Assembly: GCF_023065955.2 (NCBI RefSeq)
Contig: NW_026622874.1
Location: forward strand, 80,808,917 to 80,872,916
Direction: 5' to 3'
DNA: 64,000 nucleotides
Origin: Ursus arctos
Lineage: Eukaryota; Chordata; Mammalia; Carnivora; Ursidae
The stretch's first letter is position 1; every line of letters begins with the position of its first letter. Of this stretch, positions 1 to 11,470 are shown piece by piece. The notes beneath the pieces are model-generated. The model was given only the letters and a program-made list of their open reading frames with translations. It searched no databases and was not told where the DNA came from. Position numbers and translations under genes: made by a program.

Positions 1-215
1 GGCAGACCCCTGCTGCCCAGTTCTGTATGGTGAAACGAGACAGTCCACGAAATGGATGTCCACAGAAAGTTGAGGAATGTTCCTGTGTCCTCACTCAGGT
101 TGATCCTTGCATTGCAAAGCCTCGTGGTACCTCCTCTACATCTTCTCCACCGACACATGTAGTCACACGATGAATACGCGCTACAACTCACATCATGCAA
201 TCCAGATCATCTTAC

Positions 216-369
216 CACATGGTGGCGGAACGAGGGGCAGGGGAGGCCCGCATGTCGACCAAGGTGGAGGAGGCTGAGGTGGCCCACAGCCAGTGAAGCC
301 TGGTAAAGTTTGGTCCATAGGGCAGGGCATGCAGGTGGGCCGAGGAAACCCTCTCACATCCGGACCCAC
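216..369 (-). CDS. Exon B, representative copy (154 nt, Pro/Cys-rich)
   Basis: Fifty-one complete codons plus one base. The 3' splice site is a pyrimidine-rich stretch ending TGTCTGCAG (minus strand, 370-378), and the 5' splice site is TGTG|GTAAGATG (216 into 215). The frame starts VGPDVRGFP, passes through TCMPCPM and GPPQPPPPW and ends VPPPC, with the final G being base 1 of the Gly codon completed by the next exon A. Reading on into the intron meets a stop after 8 codons. This copy has Thr for the usual Ile (base 293), shared only with 53761-53914. Other copies: 2653-2806, 5090-5243, 7527-7680, 9966-10119, then as listed under each unit. Confidence 0.75.
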
Positions 370-1680
370 CTGCAGACAGACAGGAAAATAGTTTGGTGAG
401 ACAGACAGAAGTTGTAACACCAAGAGATGAAACCCAAAGAAAGAGCTCTCAGCATCTGCCTCCTTCTCCAATACCACGTTCCAGCAGAGCCGCATGCGTG
501 CTAGAGAACTTGACCCCTCCCCACTGCTGCCAACTATAACAAGGGGGGAGAGGGGAATGGATATTACAGGAATAACCTACTGTCACCAAACATCACTAAC
601 CATGTCTGCCAATGGTCACTAGCAAGAAGTAGCATCTTCAAAGATGAAAAAGGAGCATGGCAAACTAGTGAAGGCAGGACACTCCAGACACGGAGGCATC
701 GGGATCCTGGACAACACTTCATCTTTCCTCCTCAACCACACAGAATATTTTGGTTTGTTAACAAGAGAGAGAATGTGATGAAACTGCCCTTTCTTCTCAG
801 GAATCCGAGCCACTCGAGGTGAATCCTTTGCCTGCAAGCCCCTGACTGTCCCCACGCTGCCTCACTTCCTGACACAAGGGTCTTCTGCTCTCTGCAGTTT
901 CTGGCCATGGCCACAAACACACTTGAGGAATTAGGGGCCTGTGATCTGACAGGGGAATTGGAAAAGTGTTTTCCAAAAGGAACGTGATACCAATAACCCT
1001 TCTATAACTCAGCAGCTGTGCTTATCTTAAAACACAGTCACTCGGACATTTCAGCACACTGAGTTCCAGAGTAATTTTGTCCAATAGGAAATTAAGATGG
1101 GAAGCATAAGTTAGGGAATCCACAAAACTGTATATGCTTTCCGATGGAAAACTCGAGAACGTGTGATGAGAGAAGAAACCTGCTCTCACTGTGACTTCGG
1201 ACCAAACGACCTGCTCCTAGAAGCCCAACCGAAGGGCTTGTGGGGCACCGGTCATGCAGATAATCGCTAACATCCCCCCTTCAGAAAGTTAGTGTCACAG
1301 TGTGTTTTGCGACACGACACTAACAGCTCTGATCATGCAAAATAGTTGTGGAAAGGGTAGAAGGAGAGGGATTCTGTATAGCACGTTTACCAGCAGAAGT
1401 AAAACAGGGATGACTTACGAAACATGGCCTATCTAAGCACATTCCAAACCGCAAAGCAGATAATAAAAAATGCACGGAGAGCTTCCCCTAGTTTCCAGTC
1501 GTGAGGATGACCACAGACCTTGTCACAGGTTAATCATCTAACCGCAATACGAACACAATACGTATCGCACCTGTACATACCCCAGTGGGAATCAGGCAGC
1601 CCAGAGACTTCAGTGTGCAGTGAGCTGTCAGCTTCCTTGAGTTATTTCCCCCACGTGCGCTATGGGTGAGCAGGGGTACA

Positions 1681-1725
<45 letters not shown>

Positions 1726-4117
1726 GACACACACACAGTGAGTGTTCTGCCATCCTTCACCTCTAACCACCTGTGGCTTTGGGAGAGGCCCCCAAAGATG
1801 ATGATTTGTAACAGAGAAGCCTGTCAGCCCCTGCGTGAACTGCTTGTATTTGAGAGGTGAACGACGCCACAGACAAACTGGATGACCCACCCAACAGACA
1901 CAAGGCCAGGACACGGTGCTGCCCAGACAGGAACAGGATTCCAGAAATGGTTACAACTGGAAACAGCCACCGTATTTACCTTGTCCTTCTCTGGGTCCTT
2001 CTTGGGCACGGTGCCACCTTTGTCCCCTTGAGCGCCACAGGTTTCTGAATTGGACCGAGGCCCTAGAAGAGACAGAGGTGGATTCAGACGGGTGTTGGCC
2101 ACGCAAGATTCAAGCCAAAGCTCTACACCTGCCCCAGCCTGTTCTACTCTCCCACTCTCAGGTCCCTTCCAGATGCAGAGCGTTTCTCACAGGTCTCCGC
2201 TGACCTCTGTGGACAAAGGAGAGACCAGTCCCTCACCCTTGGGGATATGACCACTCCGCACAGTAGAGATGATTTCAGAACTAATCAATAACGCTGGACA
2301 ACTGGGGCCTCCACACATGCAAGTGATGTAAAGACTGTGCTCCATTAAGCCCAGAGCCCAAAACATCATGTCTGTGCAGGGCACCTGGGCAATGCTTTTA
2401 TGTCTGTCTATTGCACAATGTCACACTTCTTCTCAATGGCAGACCCCTGCTGCCCAGTTCTGTATGGTGAAACGAGACAGTCCACGAAATGGATGTCCAC
2501 AGAAAGTTGAGGAATGTTCCTGTGTCCTCACTCAGGTTGATCCTTGCATTGCAAAGCCTCGTGGTACCTCCTCTACATCTTCTCCACCGACACATGTAGT
2601 CACACGATGAATACGCGCTACAACTCACATCATGCAATCCAGATCATCTTACCACATGGTGGCGGAACGAGGGGCAGGGGAGGCCCGCATGTCGACCAAG
2701 GTGGAGGAGGCTGAGGTGGCCCACAGCCAATGAAGCCTGGTAAAGTTTGGTCCATAGGGCAGGGCATGCAGGTGGGCCGAGGAAACCCTCTCACATCCGG
2801 ACCCACCTGCAGACAGACAGGAAAATAGTTTGGTGAGACAGACAGAAGTTGTAACACCAAGAGATGAAACCCAAAGAAAGAGCTCTCAGCATCTGCCTCC
2901 TTCTCCAATACCACGTTCCAGCAGAGCCGCATCCGTGCTAGAGAACTTGACCCCTCCCCACTGCTGCCAACTATAACAAGGGGGGAGAGGGGAATGGATA
3001 TTACAGGAATAACCTACTGTCACCAAACATCACTAACCATGTCTGCCAATGGTCACTAGCAAGAAGTAGCATCTTCAAAGATGAAAAAGGAGCATGGCAA
3101 ACTAGTGAAGGCAGGACACTCCAGACACGGAGGCATCGGGATCCTGGACAACACTTCATCTTTCCTCCTCAACCACACAGAATATTTTGGTTTGTTAACA
3201 AGAGAGAGAATGTGATGAAACTGCCCTTTCTTCTCAGGAATCCGAGCCACTCGAGGTGAATCCTTTGCCTGCAAGCCCCTGACTGTCCCCACGCTGCCTC
3301 ACTTCCTGACACAAGGGTCTTCTGCTCTCTGCAGTTTCTGGCCATGGCCACAAACACACTTGAGGAATTAGGGGCCTGTGATCTGACAGGGGAATTGGAA
3401 AAGTGTTTTCCAAAAGGAACGTGATACCAATAACCCTTCTATAACTCAGCAGCTGTGCTTATCTTAAAACACAGTCACTCGGACATTTCAGCACACTGAG
3501 TTCCAGAGTAATTTTGTCCAATAGGAAATTAAGATGGGAAGCATAAGTTAGGGAATCCACAAAACTGTATATGCTTTCCGATGGAAAACTCGAGAACGTG
3601 TGATGAGAGAAGAAACCTGCTCTCACTGTGACTTCGGACCAAACGACCTGCTCCTAGAAGCCCAACCGAAGGGCTTGTGGGGCACCGGTCATGCAGATAA
3701 TCGCTAACATCCCCCCTTCAGAAAGTGTGTGTCACAGTGTGTTTTGCGACACGACACTAACAGCTCTGATCATGCAAAATAGTTGTGGAAAGGGTAGAAG
3801 GAGAGGGATTCTGTATAGCACGTTTACCAGCAGAAGTAAAACAGGGATGACTTACGAAACATGGCCTATCTAAGCACATTCCAAACCGCAAAGCAGATAA
3901 TAAAAAATGCACGGAGAGCTTCCCCTAGTTTCCAGTCGTGAGGATGACCACAGACCTTGTCACAGGTTAATCATCTAACCGCAATACGAACACAATACGT
4001 ATCGCACCTGTACATACCCCAGTGGGAATCAGGCAGCCCAGAGACTTCAGTGTGCAGTGAGCTGTCAGCTTCCTTGAGTTATTTCCCCCACGTGCGCTAT
4101 GGGTGAGCAGGGGTACA

Positions 4118-4162
<45 letters not shown>

Positions 4163-6549
4163 GACACACACACAGTGAGTGTTCTGCCATCCTTCACCTC
4201 TAACCACCTGTGGCTTTGGGAGAGGCCCCCAAAGATGATGATTTGTAACAGAGAAGCCTGTCAGCCCCTGCGTGAACTGCTTGTATTTGAGAGGTGAACG
4301 ACGCCACAGACAAACTGGATGACCCACCCAACAGACACAAGGCCAGGACACGGTGCTGCCCAGACAGGAACAGGATTCCAGAAATGGTTACAACTGGAAA
4401 CAGCCACCGTATTTACCTTGTCCTTCTCTGGGTCCTTCTTGGGCACGGTGCCACCTTTGTCCCCTTGAGCGCCACAGGTTTCTGAATTGGACCGAGGCCC
4501 TAGAAGAGACAGAGGTGGATTCAGACGGGTGTTGGCCACGCAAGATTCAAGCCAAAGCTCTACACCTGCCCCAGCCTGTTCTACTCTCCCACTCTCAGGT
4601 CCCTTCCAGATGCAGAGCGTTTCTCACAGGTCTCCGCTGACCTCTGTGGACAAAGGAGAGACCAGTCCCTCACCCTTGGGGATATGACCACTCCGCACAG
4701 TAGAGATGATTTCAGAACTAATCAATAACGCTGGACAACTGGGGCCTCCACACATGCAAGTGATGTAAAGACTGTGCTCCATTAAGCCCAGAGCCCAAAA
4801 CATCATGTCTGTGCAGGGCACCTGGGCAATGCTTTTATGTCTGTCTATTGCACAATGTCACACTTCTTCTCAATGGCAGACCCCTGCTGCCCAGTTCTGT
4901 ATGGTGAAACGAGACAGTCCACGAAATGGATGTCCACAGAAAGTTGAGGAATGTTCCTGTGTCCTCACTCAGGTTGATCCTTGCATTGCAAAGCCTCGTG
5001 GTACCTCCTCTACATCTTCTCCACCGACACATGTAGTCACACGATGAATACGCGCTACAACTCACATCATGCAATCCAGATCATCTTACCACATGGTGGC
5101 GGAACGAGGGGCAGGGGAGGCCCGCATGTCGACCAAGGTGGAGGAGGCTGAGGTGGCCCACAGCCAATGAAGCCTGGTAAAGTTTGGTCCATAGGGCAGG
5201 GCATGCAGGTGGGCCGAGGAAACCCTCTCACATCCGGACCCACCTGCAGACAGACAGGAAAATAGTTTGGTGAGACAGACAGAAGTTGTAACACCAAGAG
5301 ATGAAACCCAAAGAAAGAGCTCTCAGCATCTGCCTCCTTCTCCAATACCACGTTCCAGCAGAGCCGCATCCGTGCTAGAGAACTTGACCCCTCCCCACTG
5401 CTGCCAACTATAACAAGGGGGGAGAGGGGAATGGATATTACAGGAATAACCTACTGTCACCAAACATCACTAACCATGTCTGCCAATGGTCACTAGCAAG
5501 AAGTAGCATCTTCAAAGATGAAAAAGGAGCATGGCAAACTAGTGAAGGCAGGACACTCCAGACACGGAGGCATCGGGATCCTGGACAACACTTCATCTTT
5601 CCTCCTCAACCACACAGAATATTTTGGTTTGTTAACAAGAGAGAGAATGTGATGAAACTGCCCTTTCTTCTCAGGAATCCGAGCCACTCGAGGTGAATCC
5701 TTTGCCTGCAAGCCCCTGACTGTCCCCACGCTGCCTCACTTCCTGACACAAGGGTCTTCTGCTCTCTGCAGTTTCTGGCCATGGCCACAAACACACTTGA
5801 GGAATTAGGGGCCTGTGATCTGACAGGGGAATTGGAAAAGTGTTTTCCAAAAGGAACGTGATACCAATAACCCTTCTATAACTCAGCAGCTGTGCTTATC
5901 TTAAAACACAGTCACTCGGACATTTCAGCACACTGAGTTCCAGAGTAATTTTGTCCAATAGGAAATTAAGATGGGAAGCATAAGTTAGGGAATCCACAAA
6001 ACTGTATATGCTTTCCGATGGAAAACTCGAGAACGTGTGATGAGAGAAGAAACCTGCTCTCACTGTGACTTCGGACCAAACGACCTGCTCCTAGAAGCCC
6101 AACCGAAGGGCTTGTGGGGCACCGGTCATGCAGATAATCGCTAACATCCCCCCTTCAGAAAGTGTGTGTCACAGTGTGTTTTGCGACACGACACTAACAG
6201 CTCTGATCATGCAAAATAGTTGTGGAAAGGGTACAAGGAGAGGGATTCTGTATAGCACGTTTACCAGCAGAAGTAAAACAGGGATGACTTACGAAACATG
6301 GCCTATCTAAGCACATTCCAAACCGCAAAGCAGATAATAAAAAATGCACGGAGAGCTTCCCCTAGTTTCCAGTCGTGAGGATGACCACAGACCTTGTCAC
6401 AGGTTAATCATCTAACCGCAATACGAACACAATACGTATCGCACCTGTACATACCCCAGTGGGAATCAGGCAGCCCAGAGACTTCAGTGTGCAGTGAGCT
6501 GTCAGCTTCCTTGAGATATTTCCCCCATGTGCGCTATGGGTGAGCAGGG

Positions 6550-6595
<46 letters not shown>

Positions 6596-8986
6596 ACAAC
6601 ACACACACACAGTGAGTGTTCTGCCATCCTTCACCTCTAACCACCTGTGGCTTTGGGAGAGGCCCCCAAAGATGATGATTTGTAACGGAGAAGCCTGTCA
6701 GCCCCTGCGTGAACTGCTTGTATTTGAGAGGTGAACGACGCCACAGACAAACTGGATGACCCACCCAACAGACACAAGGCCAGGACACGGTGCTGCCCAG
6801 ACAGGAACAGGATTCCAGAAATGGTTACAACTGGAAACAGCCACCGTATTTACCTTGTCCTTCTCTGGGTCCTTCTTGGGCACGGTGCCACCTTTGTCCC
6901 CTTGAGCGCCACAGGTTTCTGAATTGGACCGAGGCCCTAGAAGAGACAGAGGTGGATTCAGACGGGTGTTGGCCACGCAAGATTCAAGCCAAAGCTCTAC
7001 ACCTGCCCCAGCCTGTTCTACTCTCCCACTCTCAGGTCCCTTCCAGATGCAGAGCGTTTCTCACAGGTCTCCGCTGACCTCTGTGGACAAAGGAGAGACC
7101 AGTCCCTCACCCTTGGGGATATGACCACTCCGCACAGTAGAGATGATTTCAGAACTAATCAATAACGCTGGACAACTGGGGCCTCCAGACATGCAAGTGA
7201 TGTAAAGACTGTGCTCCATTAAGCCCAGAGCCCAAAACATCATGTCTGTGCAGGGCACCTGGGCAATGCTTTTATGTCTGTCTATTGCACAATGTCACAC
7301 TTCTTCTCAATGGCAGACCCCTGCTGCCCAGTTCTGTATGGTGAAACGAGACAGTCCACGAAATGGATGTCCACAGAAAGTTGAGGAATGTTCCTGTGTC
7401 CTCACTCAGGTTGATCCTTGCATTGCAAAGCCTCGTGGTACCTCCTCTACATCTTCTCCACCGACACATGTAGTCACACGATGAATACGCGCTGCAACTC
7501 ACATCATGCAATCCAGATCATCTTACCACATGGTGGCGGAACGAGGGGCAGGGGAGGCCCGCATGTCGACCAAGGTGGAGGAGGCTGAGGTGGCCCACAG
7601 CCAATGAAGCCTGGTAAAGTTTGGTCCATAGGGCAGGGCATGCAGGTGGGCCGAGGAAACCCTCTCACATCCGGACCCACCTGCAGACAGACAGGAAAAT
7701 AGTTTGGTGAGACAGACAGAAGTTGTAACACCAAGAGATGAAACCCAAAGAAAGAGCTCTCAGCATCTGCCTCCTTCTCCAATACCACGTTCCAGCAGAG
7801 CCGCATCCGTGCTAGAGCACTTGACCCCTCCCCACTGCTGCCAACTATAACAAGGGGGGTGAGGGGAATGGATATTACAGGAATAACCTACTGTCACCAA
7901 ACATCACTAACCATGTCTGCCAATGGTCACTAGCAAGAAGTAGCATCTTCAAAGATGAAAAAGGAGCATGGCAAACTAGTGAAGGCAGGACACTCCAGAC
8001 ACGGAGGCATCGGGATCCTGGACAACACTTCATCTTTCCTCCTCAACCACACAGAATATTTTGGTTTGTTAACAAGAGAGAGAATGTGATGAAACTGCCC
8101 TTTCTTCTCAGGAATCCGAGCCACTCGAGGTGAATCCTTTGCCTGCAAGCCCCTGACTGTCCCCACGCTGCCTCACTTCCTGACACAAGGGTCTTCTGCT
8201 CTCTGCAGTTTCTGGCCATGGCCACAAACACACTTGAGGAATTAGGGGCCTGTGATCTGACAGGGGAATTGGAAAAGTGTTTTCCAAAAGGAACGTGATA
8301 CCAATAACCCTTCTATAACTCAGCAGCTGTGCTTATCTTAAAACACAGTCACTCGGACATTTCAGCACACTGAGTTCCAGAGTAATTTTGTCCAATAGGA
8401 AATTAAGATGGGAAGCATAAGTTAGGGAATCCACAAAACTGTATATGCTTTCCGATGGAAAACTCGAGAACGTGTGATGAGAGAAGAAACCTGCTCTCAC
8501 TGTGACTTCGGTCCAAACGACCTGCTCCTAGAAGCCCAACCGAAGGGCTTGTGGGGCACCGGTCATGCAGATAATCGCAAACATCCCCCCTTCAGAAAGT
8601 GTGTGTCACAGTGTGTTTTGCGACACGACACTAACAGCTCTGATCATGCAAAATAGTTGTGGAAAGGGTAGAAGGAGAGGGATTCTGTATAGCACGTTTA
8701 CCAGCAGAAGTAAAACAGGGATGACTTACGAAACATGGCCTATCTAAGCACATTCCAAACCGCAAAGCAGATAATAAAAAATGCACGGAGAGCTTCCCCT
8801 AGTTTCCAGTCGTGAGGATGACCACAGACCTTGTCACAGGTTAATCATCTAACCGCAATACGAACACAATACGTATCGCACCTGTACATACCCCAGTGGG
8901 AATCAGGCAGCCCAGAGACTTCAGTGTGCAGTGAGCTGTCAGCTTCCTTGAGTTATTTCCCCCACGTGCGCTATGGGTGAGCAGGG

Positions 8987-9034
<48 letters not shown>

Positions 9035-11429
9035 ACAAGACACACACACAGTGAGTGTTCTGCCATCCTTCACCTCTAACCACCTGTGGCTTTGGGAGAG
9101 GCCCCCAAAGATGATGATTTGTAACGGAGAAGCCTGTCAGCCCCTGCGTGAACTGCTTGTATTTGAGAGGTGAACGACGCCACAGACAAACTGGATGACC
9201 CACCCAACAGACACAAGGCCAGGACACGGTGCTGCCCAGACAGGAACAGGATTCCAGAAATGGTTACAACTGGAAACAGCCACCGTATTTACCTTGTCCT
9301 TCTCTGGGTCCTTCTTGGGCACGGTGCCACCTTTGTCCCCTTGAGCGCCACAGGTTTCTGAATTGGACCGAGGCCCTAGAAGAGACAGAGGTGGATTCAG
9401 ACGGGTGTTGGCCACGCAAGATTCAAGCCAAAGCTCTACACCTGCCCCAGCCTGTTCTACTCTCCCACTCTCAGGTCCCTTCCAGATGCAGAGCATTTCT
9501 CACAGGTCTCCGCTGACCTCTGTGGACAAAGGAGAGACCAGTCCCTCACCCTTGGGGATATGACCACTCCGCACAGTAGAGATGATTTCAGAACTAATCA
9601 ATAACGCTGGACAACTGGGGCCTCCACACATGCAAGTGATGTAAAGACTGTGCTCCATTAAGCCCAGAGCCCAAAACATCATGTCTGTGCAGGGCACCTG
9701 GGCAATGCTTTTATGTCTGTCTATTGCACAATGTCACACTTCTTCTCAATGGCAGACCCCTGCTGCCCAGTTCTGTATGGTGAAACGAGACAGTCCACGA
9801 AATGGATGTCCACAGAAAGTTGAGAAATGTTCCTGTGTCCTCACTCAGGTTGATCCTTGCATTGCAAAGCCTCGTGGTACCTCCTCTACATCTTCTCCAC
9901 CGACACATGTAGTCACACGATGAATACGCGCTACAACTCACATCATGCAATCCAGATCATCTTACCACATGGTGGCGGAACGAGGGGCAGGGGAGGCCCG
10001 CATGTCGACCAAGGTGGAGGAGGCTGAGGTGGCCCACAGCCAATGAAGCCTGGTAAAGTTTGGTCCATAGGGCAGGGCATGCAGGTGGGCCGAGGAAACC
10101 CTCTCACATCCGGACCCACCTGCAGACAGACAGGAAAATAGTTTGGTGAGACAGACAGAAGTTGTAACACCAAGAGATGAAACCCAAAGAAAGAGCTCTC
10201 AGCATCTGCCTCCTTCTCCAATACCACGTTCCAGCAGAGCCGCATCCGTGCTAGAGAACTTGACCCCTCCCCACTGCTGCCAACTATAACAAGGGGGGAG
10301 AGGGGAATGGATATTACAGGAATAACCTACTGTCACCAAACATCACTAACCATGTCTGCCAATGGTCACTAGCAAGAAGTAGCATCTTCAAAGATGAAAA
10401 AGGAGCATGGCAAACTAGTGAAGGCAGGACACTCCAGACACGGAGGCATCGGGATCCTGGACAACACTTCATCTTTCCTCCTCAACCACACAGAATATTT
10501 TGGTTTGTTAACAAGAGAGAGAATGTGATGAAACTGCCCTTTCTTCTCAGGAATCCGAGCCACTCGAGGTGAATCCTTTGCCTGCAAGCCCCTGACTGTC
10601 CCCACGCTGCCTCACTTCCTGACACAAGGGTCTTCTGCTCTCTGCAGTTTCTGGCCATGGCCACAAACACACTTGAGGAATTAGGGGCCTGTGATCTGAC
10701 AGGGGAATTGGAAAAGTGTTTTCCAAAAGGAACGTGATACCAATAACCCTTCTATAACTCAGCAGCTGTGCTTATCTTAAAACACAGTCACTCGGACATT
10801 TCAGCACACTGAGTTCCAGAGTAATTTAGTCCAATAGGAAATTAAGATGGGAAGCATAAGTTAGAGAATCCACAAAACTGTATATGCTTTCCGATGGAAA
10901 ACTCGAGAACGTGTGATGAGAGAAGAAACCTGCTCTCACTGTGACTTCGGACCAAACGACCTGCTCCCAGAAGCCCAACCGAAGGGCTTGTGGGGCACCG
11001 GTCATGCAGATAATCGCTAACATCCCCCCTTCAGAAAGTGTGTGTCACAGTGTGTTTTGCGACACGACACTAACAGCTCTGATCATGCAAAATAGTTGTG
11101 GAAAGGGTACAAGGAGAGGGATTCTGTATAGCACGTTTACCAGCAGAAGTAAAACAGGGATGACTTACGAAACATGGCCTATCTAAGCACATTCCAAACC
11201 GCAAAGCAGATAATAAAAAATGCACGGAGAGCTTCCCCTAGTTTCCAGTCGTGAGGATGACCACAGACTTGTCACAGGTTAATCATCTAACTGCAATACG
11301 AACACAATACATATCGCACCTGTACATACCCCAGTGGGAATCAGGCAGCCCAGAGACTTCAGTGTGCAGTGAGCTGTCAGCTTCCTTGAGTTATTTCCCC
11401 CACGTGCGCTATGGGTGAGCAGGGGTACA

Positions 11430-11470
<41 letters not shown>

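Larger units (their letters stand above)
1..2437. repeat. Unit 1 (2,437 bp)
   Basis: Exon B 216-369, exon A 1980-2062 (minus strand). Exon B has the rare Thr variant at 293, and base 496 reads G (GCATGCGTG); both marks are shared only with unit 23. A private change near 1288 gives AAGTTAGTGTC. Confidence 0.97.

Noticed and set aside
619..920. Overlapping 78- and 62-codon minus-strand ORFs in the long intron
   Set aside because: The 34-bp deletion in units 13 and 19 removes and fuses parts of them without consequence for the exons, and they have no splice sites compatible with the A-B frame.
1581..1659. Possible extra exon in the long intron, with a good GTATGT 5' splice site
   Set aside because: It is 79 nt, not a multiple of three, and meets TAA after five codons in the required frame.
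1660..1914. Minus-strand ORFs with long Cys-Val runs and plus-strand ORFs with Thr-His runs around the CA tract
   Set aside because: They are translations of the dinucleotide repeat; frame and length change with tract length from unit to unit.
2129..2206. Possible third exon in the 590-nt intron (78 nt between a good AG and a weak GT)
   Set aside because: In the phase left by exon B it meets TGA at the seventh codon, so inclusion would end the protein in every unit.
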